Below, piece by piece: positions 33,116 to 44,562 of a stretch of 64,000 nucleotides of DNA (within the stretch, counting starts at the first letter, position 1; the number at the start of each line of letters is the position of its first letter). The DNA is from Rattus norvegicus. Lineage: Eukaryota > Chordata > Mammalia > Rodentia > Muridae. The stretch covers positions 88,050,210 through 88,114,209 of the forward strand of contig NC_086020.1 of NCBI RefSeq assembly GCF_036323735.1. The letters are read 5' to 3'. The notes below the pieces were generated by a model that was not told the DNA's origin, made no database searches, and saw only the letters and a program-made list of their open reading frames with translations. The translations under genes and the position numbers were made by a program.

Positions 33116-36100
33116 ATGGTCTTGGCAACAAAACAAAGAGAAGAAAAGCACACAAACATAATCACACACCGAATTATGAATATAACAGGAAGCAATAATC
33201 ACTATTCCTTAATATCTCTCAATACCAATAGTCTGAACTCCCCAATACAAAGACATAGATTAACAAACTGGATACCCAATGAGGACCCTGCATTCTGCTT
33301 CCTACAGGAAACACACCTCAGAGACAAAGACAGACACTACCTCAGAGTGAAAGGTAGGAAAACAACTTTCCAAGCAAATGGTCTGAAGAAGTAAGCTGGA
33401 ATAGATATACCAATATCGAATAAAATATGTTTTCAACTAAAAGTCATCAAAAAAGATAAGGAAGGACACTTCATATTCATCGAAGGAAAAATCCACCAAG
33501 ATGAACTCTCAGTCCTAAATATCTATGCTCCAAATACAAGGGCACCTACATACATAAAAGAAACCTTACTAAATCACAAAGCACACATTGCACCTCACAC
33601 AACAATAGTAGGAGATTTCAACACCCCATTCTCATCAATAGAAAGATCATGGGAACAGAAAATAAACAGAGACATAGACAGACTAACAGAAGTCATGAAC
33701 CAAATGAACTTAACAGATATTTATAGAACTTTCTATCCTAAAACAAAAGGACATTCCCTCTTCTCACCACTTCATGGCACTTTCTCAAAAATTGACCATA
33801 TAATAGGTCATAAAACAGGTCAACAGATACAGGAAAATAGAAATAATCCCAAATGTCCAATCACACCACCATGGGCTAAAGCTGGTCTTCAATAATAATA
33901 AAGGAAGAACACCCGCATATACATGGAAGTTGGACAATGATCTACTCAATGATAACCTGGTCAAGAAAGAAATAAAGAAAGAAATTAAAGACTTCTTAGA
34001 ATTTAATGAAAATGAAGGTACAACATTCCCAAATTTATGGGACACAATGAAAGCTGTGCTAAGAGGAAAACTCATAGCTCTGAGTGCCTGCAGAAAGAAA
34101 CAGAAGAGAGCATATATCAGCAGCTTGACAGCACATCTAAAAGCTCGAGAATAAAAAGAAACAAATACAACCAGGAGGAATAAAAGGCAGGAAATAGTCA
34201 AACTCAGAGCTGAAATCAACCAAGTAGAAACAAAAAGGACCATACAAAGAAACAACAGAACCAAAAATTGGTTCTTAGAGATAATCAAGAAGATAGATAA
34301 ACCCTTAGCCAGACTAACCAGAGGACACTGAAAGTATGTCCAAATAAACAAAATCAGAAATGAAAAGGGAGACATAACTACAGAATCAGAGGAAATTCAA
34401 AAAATCATCAGATCCTACTACAAAAGTCTATATTCAACAAAACTTGAAAATCTGCAGGAAATGGACAATTTCCTAGATAGATGCCAGGTACCGAAGTTAA
34501 ATCAGGAAAAGATAAAACATTTAAACAACCGCAAAACTCCTAACGATATAGAAGCAGTCATTAAAGGTCTCCCAACCAAAAAGAGCTCAAGTCAAGATGG
34601 GTTCAGTACAGAATTCTATCATACTTTCATAGAAGACCTCATACCAATATTATCCAAACTATTCCACAAAATTGAAACAGATGGATCACTACCGAATTCC
34701 TTCTATGAAGCCACAATTACTCTTATACCTAAACCACACAAAGACCCAACAAAGAAAGAGAACTTCAGACCAATTTCCCTTCTGAATATTGACACAAAAA
34801 TACTCAATAAAATTCATACAAGACGAATCGAAGAACACATCAAAACAATCATCCATTTTGATCAAGTAGGCTTCATCCCATGCAAGCAGGGATGGTTTAA
34901 TATACGGAAAATCATCAACGTAATCCATTATATAGAAAAACTGAAAGAACAAAACCACATATCATTTCATTAGATGCTGAGAAAGCATTTGACAAAATTC
35001 AACACCGCTTCATGATAAAAGTCCTGGAAAGAATAGGAATTCAAGGCCCATAACTAAACATAGCAAAAGCCATATACAGCAAACCAGTAGCTAACATTAA
35101 ACTAAATGGAGAGAAACTTGAAGCAATCCCACTAAAATCAGGAACTAGACAAGGATGGGCACTCTCTCCCTACTTATTCAATATACTTCTTGAAGTTCTA
35201 GCCAGAGCAATCAGACAACAAAAGGAGATCAAGGGGATACACATTGGAAAAGAAGAAGTCAAAATATCACTATTTGCAGATGATATGATAGTATATTTAA
35301 GTGATCCGAAAACTTCCACCAGAGAACTACTAAACATGATAAACACCTTCAGCAAAGTGGCTGGGCAATAAATTAACTCAAATGAATCAGTAGCCTTCCT
35401 CTACACAGAAGAGAAACAAGCCGAGAAAATTAGGGAAACGACACCATTCATAATAGTCCCAAATAATATAAAATACCTCAGTGTGACTTTAACCAAGCAA
35501 ATAAAAGATCTGTATGATAAAAACTTCAAGCCTCTGAAGAACGAAATTGAAGAATACCTCAGAAGATGGAAAGATCTCCCATGATCACTGATTGGCAGGA
35601 TTAATATAGTAAAAATGGCCACTTTACCAAAAGTGATCTACAGATTCAATGCAATCCCCATCAAAATACCAATCCAATTCTTCAGAGAGTTAGACAGAAC
35701 AATTTGCAAATTCATCTGGAAAAACAAAAAATCTGGGATAGCTAAAACTATCCTCAACAATAAAAGGACTTCTGGGGGAATCACTATCCCTGAACTCAAG
35801 CAGTATTACAGAGCAATAGTGATAAAAACTGCATGGTATTGGTTCAGAGACAGACAGATAGACCAATGGAATAGAATTGAAGACCCAGAAATGAACTCAC
35901 GCACCTAGGGTCACTTGATTTTTGACAAAGGTGTCAAAACCATTAAATGGAAAAAAGATAGCATTTTCAGCAAATGGTGCTGGTTCAACTGGAGGTCAGT
36001 ATGTAGAAGAATGCATATCAACCCATGCTTATTACCCTGTACAAAGATAAGTCCGAGAGGTTCAAGGACCTCCACATCAAACCAGATACACTCAAACTAA

Positions 36101-36958
36101 TAGAAGAAAAAGTGGGGAAGCATCTCGAACGCATGGGCACTGGAGAAAAGTTCCTTAACAAAACACCAATGGCTTATGCTCTAAGATCAAGAATCAACAA
36201 ATGGGATCTCATAATACTGCAAAGCTTCTGTAAGGCAAAGGACACTGTTGTTAGGACAAAATGACAATCAACAGATTGGGAAATAATCTTTACCAATCCT
36301 ACAACAGATGTATCCAAAATATACAAAGAACTCAAAAAGTTAGCCCACAGGGAGACAAATAACCCTATTAAAAAATGGGGTTCAGAGCTAAACAAAGAAT
36401 TCACAGCTGAGGAATGCCGAATGGCTGAGAAACACCTAAAGAAATGTTCTAACCTTTTTAGTCATAAGGAAAATGCAAATCAAAACAATCCTGAAATTTC
36501 ATCACACCAGTGAGAATGGCTAAGATCAAAAACTCTGGTGAAAGCAAATGCTGGTGAGGATGTGGAGAAAGAGGAACACTCCTCCATTGTCATGAAATGG
36601 CAGACTGGTACAACCATTCTGGAAATCGGTCTGGAGGTTCCTCAGAAAATTGGACATTGAACTACTTGAGAATCCAGCTGTACCTCTCTTGGGCATATAC
36701 CCAAAAGATGCCCCAACATATAACAAAGACACGTGCTCTACTATGTTCATAGCAGCCTTATTTATAATAGCTAGAAGCTGGAAAGAACCCAGATGCCCTT
36801 CAACAGAGGAATTGATACAGAAAATGTGGTACGTCTACACAGTGGAACATTACTCAGCTATTAAAAACAATGACTTTATGAAATTCATAGGCAAATGGAT
36901 GGAACTGGAAAATATCATCCTGAGTGAGGTAACCCAACCACAGAAAAACACTCATTGA
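33116..36958 (+). pseudogene. Host L1 ORF2 (broken)
   Basis: The start ATG 33116 overlaps the ORF1 stop (TAATG). The endonuclease block comes first ('SLISLNTNSLNSP', 'LQETHLRDKDRHYLRV', then 'GDFNTPFSS' near 33612), then the RT with FADD at 35273-35284, then the C-terminal part. The frame is cut by a TAA after 'ANGLKK' (33392-33394), where others have CAA, by further stops and shifts near 33895, 34154, 34973 and 35908, and by a small deletion at the end that gives a stop at 36956-36958 before the usual 'HSLISGY'. It keeps 'PLLGIYPKD', the older-subfamily state. Confidence 0.95.
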
Positions 36959-37607
36959 TAAGTGGCTATTAGCACAAATGCTTGAATTACCCTAGATGTA
37001 CAGAACACATGAAACTCAAGAAGGATGACCAAAATGTGAATGCTTCACTCCTTCTTTAAAAGGGGAACATGAATACCCTTGGCAGGGAATAGGGAGGCAA
37101 AGTTTAGAACAGAGGCAGAAGGAACACCCATTCAGAGTCTGCCCCACATGTAGCCCATACATTTACAGCCACCAAACTAAATAAGGTGGATGAAGCAAAG
37201 AAGTGCAGGACGACAGGAACCAGACGTAGATCTCTCCTGAGAGACACACTCAGAATACAGCAAATACATAGGTGAATGCAAGCAGTAAACCACTGATCTG
37301 AGAATGGGACCTCCGTTGAAGGAATCAGAGAAAGGTCTGGAAGAGCTTAAAGGGGCTCACAACCTCATATGAACAACAATGCCAAGCAACCAGAGCTTCC
37401 AGGGACTAAGCCACTACCCAAAGACTATACATGGACTGACCCTGGGCTCCAACCTCATAGGTAGCAATGAATAGCCTAGTAAGAGTACCAGTGGAAGGGG
37501 AAGCCCTTGGTCCTGCCAAGACTGAACCCCCAGTGAACGTGATTGTTGGGGGGAGGGTGGTAATGGGGGGAGGATGCGGAGGGGAAGCCCATATAGAAGG
37601 TGAGGTG

Positions 37608-37671
37608 GAGGGGTGTCGGCGCCAGCACCGACACAGTACCAAGAATCGGGCGAAAGCCTACAGGATGAAAG

Positions 37672-37722
<51 letters not shown>

Positions 37723-37749
37723 ATCATGTCAAGCCAGGAGAGGAAGAGA

Positions 37750-37798
<49 letters not shown>

Positions 37799-38270
37799 AG
37801 AGCGGAAGGAAGAGTGAGAGTGAGGAAAAAGAGTGAGAGACTCCTGTAGCTTTATTCACCACTTATATACCCAAGTCTCCAGGTAGAAAATATCTGGGAA
37901 GCACAGTGCACAGTGGGAAACCCTGGCTGGCTCGTGACTTCGGTAACAAAAGACCGACTAGGAGACCTGAATTAATTAGGGAGAAATCCCAGAAGACCAG
38001 CCTAAATCTCAAGGATAAAGGCTGAGGAAGTAAAAGGCAGAAGTAAATTGACCACCACCCAGGTGTGGTCCAGGTGTGTCGGTTCCACATGCATCAGCCG
38101 GGCTCAGCAGAGGTCATGCAGTGGAGACACCGGGTGTTTACTACTTGGTCTTTTCTTCCTGTGCCGTAAATACATGGGAGAGGCCTCTGTCCAACAATCC
38201 CATGACTTTAACTGTGGCCTTACAGTTACAAAGCGGCCAGGCCCAAATCCAATATGGCACTACAGAGGGG
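37608..38270 (-). mobile_element. ERVK-type solo LTR in the host L1 3' UTR, TSD GAGGGG
   Basis: The LTR is 37614-38264 (651 bp) on the minus strand, reading TGTAGTGCC ... GGCGCCGACA. A perfect 6-bp duplication GAGGGG lies at 37608-37613 and 38265-38270. On the minus strand it has a TATA box GTATATAAGT (37861-37870) and, a few bases on, AATAAA (GAATAAAG, 37850-37857). Between that signal and the LTR end lie long CT and GT dinucleotide runs. No internal viral sequence is present, so it is a solo LTR. I could not name the family. Confidence 0.9.
37675..37796. repeat. (CA)n and (GA)n microsatellites inside the LTR
   Basis: A CA run (about 37675-37719) and a GA run (about 37755-37794) lie between the LTR's poly(A) signal and its 3' end. 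Open frames across them are repeat artefacts. Confidence 0.95.
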
Positions 38271-38325
38271 TTAGGGGGATGTTGGCCTGGAACCCGGGAA
38301 GGGGAATAACAATCGAAATGTAAAT

Positions 38326-38765
38326 AAGAAGTACTCAAGTTAATAGGACCCCCGTTGAAGGAATCAGAGAAAGAACTGGAAGAGCTTGAAGGGGCTTGAG
38401 ACCCCATATATACAACAATGCCAAGCAACCAGATCTTCCAGGGACTAAGCCACTACCTAAAGACTATACATGGACTGACCCTAGACTCTGACCCCATAGG
38501 TAGCAATGAATATCCTAGTAAGAGCACCAGTGGAAGGGGAAGCCCTGGGTCCTGCTAAGACTGAACCCCCAGTGAACTAGACTGTCGGGGGGAGGGCGGC
38601 AATGGTGGGAGGGTTGGGAGGGGAACACCCATAAGGAAGGGGAGGGGGGAGGGGGATGTTTGCCCGGAAACCGGGAAAGGGAGTAACACTCGAAATGTAT
38701 ATAAGAAATACTCAAGTTAATAAAAATAAATAAATAAATAAATAAAAGAAGTACTCAAGTTAATA
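38326..38765 (+). mobile_element. Truncated L1 inserted in the tail of the host L1, 20-bp TSD
   Basis: AAGAAGTACTCAAGTTAATA occurs at 38326-38345 and 38746-38765. The insert 38346-38745 is 400 bp of young L1 3' UTR ending in a (TAAA)n-type tail. The duplicated sequence is the host's own 3' end. The host reads 'agaagtactc' in both copies, while the guest's end reads 'agaaatactc', so the three ends can be told apart. The bottom strand at the left junction is TTCTT/AT, a plausible endonuclease site. Confidence 0.9.
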
Positions 38766-38795
38766 AAGATTAAAAAAAGCAAAAAAATAAGTTGA

Positions 38796-39861
38796 ATATT
38801 ATTTCGTTGATTTACAATGACTTATGATTGTCAGGGGTTGTGTTCCTCATCCCCATACATTTAATCCTCTTACCATATGAATGTATTTTTCTCCCAGGAT
38901 ACATACCAAGGGCACAAAAGATTCAAATTCAGTCATGCAAATATATTCCAAATCCCTAACTGTCAAGTGAATGATTATGACATTGGACAAAGGTTCACGG
39001 CCAAATCCTACTGTGATCAAAAAAAGTTGTCAAAGTTCAGTCACTTCTATAATTCTGTTGAGCTTCATATACTTCTAGTACAGCAGTAACATTTTCAACT
39101 AGAAATACTTCACTGCAGTCTTTCCAGCTTTCTGTGGGTTTCTTTGCAACCTCATACATATATGTAGCCTTCAAGCCAATAAGTGTAAGTGATATCTTAA
39201 AGTTCTCATTGTCTGTCTTCCACTCTGCTGCCATGACTTACTGGATGACACTGAAAGGTACACATTGAGAGACTAAATTGACAAATGATGAAAATAAGTA
39301 TATTCGAATCAACTGAACGTAAGTAGAATTTTCATTATAAATATATGAATCTCTCTACAAATAACTGGTAAAAACACTTCCATTGTGGCTTCCTGCAACA
39401 CTGTGACTCTATTGCAAAATAATGAGTATTGTTCCTCTTTCCCCATAACACTGACATATCCGTTCTTCAGTAAAAGCTACAGTACCTCTTTTCTCTTCAG
39501 ACCAGAACCTGTGACCTCACGAGAACCAAATATGGGTAGAAAGGACTCCTTAACCCTGACCATGCTTCACCTGGACTTCTGGCCACATACTCTTCATGTT
39601 ACTCGGCTGGTGAGCCTACTGTTGGGATTTATAGGTGAGTATGTCACAACAATAGCATCATCTTCCTGCTTTTGAGCTCTCTTCTGCTATTGAAACTACA
39701 GGAATAAAGGTAATCACCTAAAATGACACAGGAGAGAACTCCAGAACATTGTCTCAGATCTTAACCAGAATCCTGAGCACTTCTCACCATGTCAATTAGT
39801 TGCAGCAGGGGACTAGAGCATCCCATTAGAAAATGCTTCAAAAAGTGTGATTTCTAATACC
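38796..39861. other. Non-coding DNA, unassigned, with one small minus-strand frame
   Basis: No gene recognised. It includes the 65-codon minus-strand frame described separately. The DNA is AT-rich without a clear repeat. Confidence 0.4.
39037..39234 (-). other. Unrecognised 65-codon open frame
   Basis: The frame starts Met-Ala-Ala-Glu-Trp-Lys and reads like ordinary protein, with mixed charged and hydrophobic residues and no low-complexity stretch. I recognise no domain. There is no poly(A) or TSD evidence for a retrocopy and no flanking splice pattern I trust. It could be a fragment of a decayed retrocopy or chance. No function is proposed. Confidence 0.15.
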
Positions 39862-40307
39862 TCAGCTTGTAAGCAACGGTGTCTGAGGGTTACCTGGAAG
39901 AGAATGGGGGACAAGAAATGCAAAGAAGGAGCCAAGACAAGAGTCTGATCAAGGCGACAATTTTATTTTTCCCCAAGGCTGAATTTATACCATAACATGG
40001 GTAACAGAGGGAAGGGGGAAGTAAGAAACATTTACTCAGGCCAAGGACACAATATTCGTGGGGTCAAGGAATCGGCTGATGTTGACAGATGTCAGGAAAG
40101 TCACAGGTTTGTCATATCTATTAGTCAGCAGGATGTTGGTTTTTCAGAAAGGTCATTTCATCACACTGGGTATCTTGACACATCATATTTATATTAGTCT
40201 TCTGCAGCTAGCTGGGGATTTTCCATGAACCCAGTCATACTTAATTCTAACCATAATAATAGCATCAACAATGAAGGGCTTCAAGGGCATTGCTCCCAAC
40301 ATCAGCT
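39862..40307 (-). mobile_element. ERVK-type solo LTR, TSD TCAGCT
   Basis: The LTR is 39868-40301 (434 bp) on the minus strand. It starts TGTTGGGAGCA, an IAP/ERVK-like start, and ends GCTTACA. A perfect 6-bp duplication TCAGCT lies at 39862-39867 and 40302-40307. On the minus strand there is a TATA-type GGTATAAATTC (39981-39991) followed by AATAAA (39962-39967). No internal sequence adjoins it. Confidence 0.85.
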
Positions 40308-40635
40308 AATAAAATTTGGTTCACAGAATCTCACTTAAATCATTGTATTTATTAGGCCCAGAAGACCCAGAAGTCATGGCCATGCAGCTGATGAATCCAA
40401 CTGTCTCTAAGCTCAGTAGTCTCTCCTCAACTCCTGAGATATTGAGGCTGATATGCAAGCCACTGACAGTTCTGGGTAAAGTGTATCTGGCAATGTTCAG
40501 CCACTATACCTTCTCACTTGGGTTTCTCCTGTTGTCTTCTGGCCTGCAGTTCCTCCCTCAACTGGTCTGTCTTCTTACATTGTTATTGCTTCCATGAGAA
40601 GCATGTACTAGTTTTTTCTTTCATCTAATGCTGTG
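40308..40635. other. Non-coding DNA, unassigned
   Basis: No gene recognised; the 93-codon open frame here resembles nothing I know. Confidence 0.35.
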
Positions 40636-40925
40636 TTTTATTGCCTTGGTTGCCATGACAAGTACCACAGTGTAGTGGTCAAAAGAATATACATTTATTT
40701 CCTCAAAATCCTGAAGGCTGGAATCTCAGAGTCAAGGTGTCCATAGAGGTATTTTTTTCCAAGAGGCTTCTACTTTGTAAATTACATCTTCTCTTTCTGT
40801 CTTTATGTATTATTTTACCTCATCCTTTCTCTGTGGATATTTTCTCCTTCCTGAAATAAAACTAGTCAAATTTGGTTAATACCCACCTAAATGACCTCAA
40901 TTGACTTTAGCTCTTTACCATATAT
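40636..40925. repeat. Ancient interspersed repeat remnant
   Basis: 'gttgccatgacaagtaccacag', 'acatttatttcctcaaaatcctgaaggctgg' (with changes), 'gtcaaggtgtc' and 'cacctaaatgacctcaa' occur in the order of a widespread eutherian repeat. I do not assign the family. It is heavily diverged. Confidence 0.45.
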
Positions 40926-41440
40926 AGTCACTATATAGCATAGGAGATTATGGCATTGGCGTTGATATGTAGAGTATAAGCAATGTATTCATAAGAGAAC
41001 CCCACACTTCCCTGCTCTTCTTAATCTTCTTAAGTGAATTTCTTTTTTTCTACTTCTATAAAACAGGATTAGTGATACTTTGAGTGTTCCAGCTTTTGAT
41101 TCCCTTAAAATATTTGTTCACTGTTCTTTTGTGTGTGTGATAAGGAAAACTCTATTATTGATTCAGTGGCTTCAAGTCTGGGCATAGCAGCCTACAGGTT
41201 CCACTTTAGCTCATGTGCTAAACCATCTAACAACATACATATCTAACTTTTACATGTCCTCATTACATTTTCATTGCACCTGAGAGTAACAGTAAGAATT
41301 TAGTCTTGCTAATTCTTTTAAAAACATCCTGAAATTCTGTACTTTTTAAATTTTCTAAAATTAATATATAATTACTTTATTTCCATGCTGTCTCTTTTCT
41401 AATCCATGGTGCTTGCTTGCTTCCTTGTTTCCTTAAGTGC

Positions 41441-41442
<2 letters not shown>
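40926..41442. other. Non-coding DNA, unassigned
   Basis: No gene or repeat recognised. Confidence 0.4.

Positions 41443-41488
<46 letters not shown>
41443..41488. repeat. (AC)n microsatellite
   Basis: Uninterrupted AC run of about 23 units. Confidence 0.95.
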
Positions 41489-41489
<1 letters not shown>

Positions 41490-42489
41490 TTGCTCATATA
41501 TCTATATGTTCCTAAATATAAAAATATAACTTGCTCCATCTATATGTTACTGGAACAAAGACTATATCGTTAGAAGAGTGAAGGAGATATCTCAATGAAG
41601 AGGATTGTATGCCCCTAATGTATTCTTTTTGTTCATGTTCTAGTCACTCTTTGCTGTATTGTTGCCTTCCTTCCACATGCTATTCTGATGTATTTCCCCA
41701 GGCCTCAGTGCAAAAGGACTGCTAGTGAATTGAAGTTCTAAACTGTAATATATAGGACAACTTCTGCTCTAAATTAAAAATTTGCTTCCCTACTTAGAAG
41801 TTGTCTTGCACAAATATTATGCTTTGAATCTCAAACATATCAAAAAAATTATATATTAAGATCTTTTTAACAGATTATGGCACTATTTTGAAAGTATTCA
41901 GTATCTATATGTGGAAGTCTAGCAGGGTAGAAGGGCACAGGTCATGCCTTTGAAGGATATAGCCAACATCCATTCTTGCCACTCAGTGTTTCCTGCATCA
42001 TGATATGAGCAACATTGTTCCATCACACACCATTATCATGATGAGGCTATTCCCAAACTGAGACAAATGGAACAGTCAACCCTCAGAACCTGTCTGAAAC
42101 AACGAACTAGAAAAAGTATTTATTCACTTGAATTGCTGATTTCAGTTACTTTTCAATCAATAAAAAACTAAATAACAAGCTATAGTTATATTTATATCAA
42201 CATTTGTTTCTAGGGATAAACTCATCTCCATAAACTCTAACAAGCTCCTCATCGTTGTGCAGATCAAAAAGAAATGTAAGTAAAGAAATATATCTAAAAA
42301 AGATATTCGTATAGATTTTGCTGGAGACACAGATCAGTTAAGGATGAAATTTTGCTCCTTGTTTGAGCCAGTGAAAGACAACAGTCTTTTTTTATGAGTT
42401 AATTTTATCAATAACCAATTGTGATAAATCTTCACTTATGCCATATGAAGGAGGGCATAAAGATTCCTAAGGATTCCATAACCAACAAG
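41489..42489. other. Non-coding DNA, unassigned
   Basis: AT-rich, no gene recognised. Confidence 0.35.
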
Positions 42490-43400
42490 AGTTATTGTCT
42501 GATGTTAACTGAAGTTTTGGCTATAGACATTTTTATGTCTAAGCCAGTTATTGGGCTTTTCTTGTGTTGAGGAATCAGCAGATCAAGTTGCCTGTCTTGT
42601 TTGATTTTCTCAACTTTTTCAAGTTTGTCATGAGGTCCTCCCCTGTCATATCTGATCCATATCACTCTGGAAGGGGTCCAAAGCCTTTTCTCATTTCCTG
42701 ACAACACAAATATATAGCCTCTCTCTCAAAATAGCATGTCCTTGACCCAGTAAGCAGAATTCATAAAAGATATAGCTTAACCTCTCTCCTAGAAAATTTT
42801 AATAAAACCACTAAACTCATAACCACGCTCATTTGAATAATTAAAATAATTCAAAGCAATTAAAGCAACCTAAACAAATAGTCTGGTGAGATAATACTTC
42901 TTTGCTGTCCCCTTGCCCTGACCTACATGAGACTAAGGCCTACAATATTTATATATCTATGTAAATGTAAATTCTCTCTTTTAAGGAGATTAATATATCT
43001 GTGGCATATACAGTAGTATGCCCCTTTCTCTTTATATATTTCTCAAAGCCTAAAGCTTCTACTGTCAGAGATAGGTCAGGCTACCTATCTCCTGCTTTTT
43101 AATCTTATTTCCTTATTAAGGATGGAAAAATCTCAATACTTATTATCTATGTACTTAACTTTAATTAAATTCCCTTCTACTTGCTGTACAAGCCTATTTC
43201 CAGGCTATATTTTTGTCATATCAGGCTAGGCAATCCTTGAAACTCCAAGTGGATCCATTTGAGAATTTGGCCTAGCAAGACTTTTCAATTTCTTTAAAGC
43301 AGTTTTTTTCACTTACTCTCCCTTAATATCTCCATATTTAAGAACATTTAAACAATTACCTTTATATACACTTTTATCCTTAAAAATAATTAAGTTAAAT
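42490..43400 (-). mobile_element. Possible decayed endogenous retrovirus, pol/env region
   Basis: A minus-strand open frame (42707-42492) contains 'LWTPSRVIWIRYDRGG', which resembles the tryptophan-containing end of a retroviral integrase. The surrounding minus-strand sequence looks like old coding DNA with many stops. No LTR, TSD or intact gene was found, and nothing functional could be made. This is a tentative call from motif resemblance only. Confidence 0.3.
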
Positions 43401-44354
43401 TTATAAATCTCTATCCTTTATTTATCTGGTGGCTGAAGGTCCATAGCTTTTAGTCTGCTTCTCACTGCCTTCTTCCTAGTACCCAGTCATGGAATCAGCC
43501 AGCCTCTTTGCATAGCAGGGGCTCCCAGCTTTTCAGCTTCAGCTCTTTGGATCAGTTTCAAAGGAAGTGGCCCCTAAGAGTCCTGCCCCATCTCCCTTTG
43601 CCCAGCCAACTGGGGACAATTGGGGACAAAAACCTTCGACATTTGGACATGCAGACTTCCTGTATGGGATGTGTGTGTGGGGGGGACCAGGCACTCTTCC
43701 TGGAGATGACAGTTGTAAAGAGGGGAGGGGTCACATTTCCACTGGACTCCATGGGAATCCCAGATGGGGCAGCTGTTTGACTGGGGGTCTCACCTGTGTC
43801 CTTGGTTGCAGCTGATCTCCTGAAAGACCTGCAGACTGTGGGGTGAGGAGAGGGACTGACAGTCCAATCTGCCCCAAGAGAGGTGCAGAATGGAAGAGAT
43901 ATGTGGAAACATTTTATTTTTTTAAATAAAACAATTATTTAAAATATTACTGCCTAGGTCTGAAAGTCAAGGCAGGATGATCATGATCTTGGGACCATGT
44001 TTTGTCTCAAAACAACAATAGAAGTTTTCTCCTTTTGATGTTTATTAAGCTTGACTTTCTTAAAGTATATGTCAATATAATGTCTATGCATGTAATTTTA
44101 AAGTAAACAAATGTATATATTTATGGATAAAGGATCAAAGAAGAAAATTTTGAGACCATTCAGATAGCTACTGTGCACACTCCGTTGAAAATTATCTTTA
44201 CAATAATTTAGAGAATAGAAATACATGGTGTGTATATCTGCTATGTTACTTATGTTTTGTTATCCAGATTCTCCATCTTTTTGCTTGACAGAAATAAACA
44301 AAAAAAATCATAAGAATGTAGTTCTGTGACATTAGCAACCTATACAAAATAACT
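43401..44354. other. Unassigned DNA with a GC-rich block
   Basis: About 43490-43870 is clearly more GC-rich than its surroundings, with short open frames on both strands. I recognise no protein. It could belong to the possible retroviral remnant or be an old mRNA retrocopy, but I see no poly(A) or TSD. Confidence 0.3.
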
Positions 44355-44562
44355 ACTTTATTTTGTAATTTTTGGAGACAGAATCCTTTGTAGCCTAGTC
44401 TGACCTCAACTCACAATGTAGCCAACGGTGACCTTACCTCTCTTGTACGTGGATAATATGAATGGGAAATAATCTGGTTTTATGAAGGGCTAGAGACCAA
44501 ACCTAGTGCTTCGCACATGTTTGCAAGCACTCTAGAAACTGAGTACAGCTCAACTCCATGCA
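44355..44562 (-). mobile_element. B4-like SINE (B1/ID fusion)
   Basis: On the plus strand it reads as the complement of a B1-like part ('ttttggagacagaatcctttgtagcctag') followed by an ID-like part ('gctagagaccaaacctagtgcttcgcac ... gcaagcactctag'). That composite is typical of B4 SINEs, which are rodent-specific and move using L1. Strongly diverged. Confidence 0.7.

Larger units (their letters stand above)
25236..33116 (+). pseudogene. Host L1 ORF1, split by a nested L1
   Basis: ORF1p is the L1 RNA-binding, coiled-coil chaperone. The start ATG 25236 gives Met-Ala-Arg-Gly-Lys, and the first piece ends at 25362. The frame resumes at 32168 and reaches its stop TAA at 33114-33116. Near 25349 the target reads 'aaaagcagatct' where related copies have 'aaaagcaagatct'. 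This one-base loss shifts the frame, and it is present in both TSD copies. ORF1 was therefore already broken before the nested L1 arrived. Further stops occur downstream, for example after 'DPMRR' near 32574. Confidence 0.9.
36959..38345 (+). other. Host L1 3' UTR, interrupted by an LTR
   Basis: Rat-type L1 3' UTR runs 36959-37613, is broken by the LTR, and resumes at 38271 ('ttagggggatgttggcctgg') with the terminal 'ggggaataacaatcgaaatg' block. Its G-rich tract is at about 37545-37613, and the LTR entered within that tract. Confidence 0.9.
24702..38795 (+). mobile_element. Full-length host L1 carrying three nested insertions, 12-bp TSD
   Basis: AAAATAAGTTGA flanks the whole block (24702-24713 and 38784-38795). 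The host L1 runs from 24714 to 38783. After removing the three guests and their duplicated target bases it is about 6.2 kb, the size of a complete L1. It has 5' UTR, ORF1, ORF2 and 3' UTR in order. The bottom strand at the left junction reads TTTT/AT, a good L1 endonuclease site. The guests are a minus-strand L1 (25363-32153), an ERVK-type LTR (37614-38264) and a truncated L1 (38346-38745). Confidence 0.9.

Noticed and set aside
43508..43815. Open frames in the GC-rich block as an exon or gene
   Set aside because: Frames overlap on both strands, resemble no protein, and no splice sites, poly(A) signal or conservation argument supports them.
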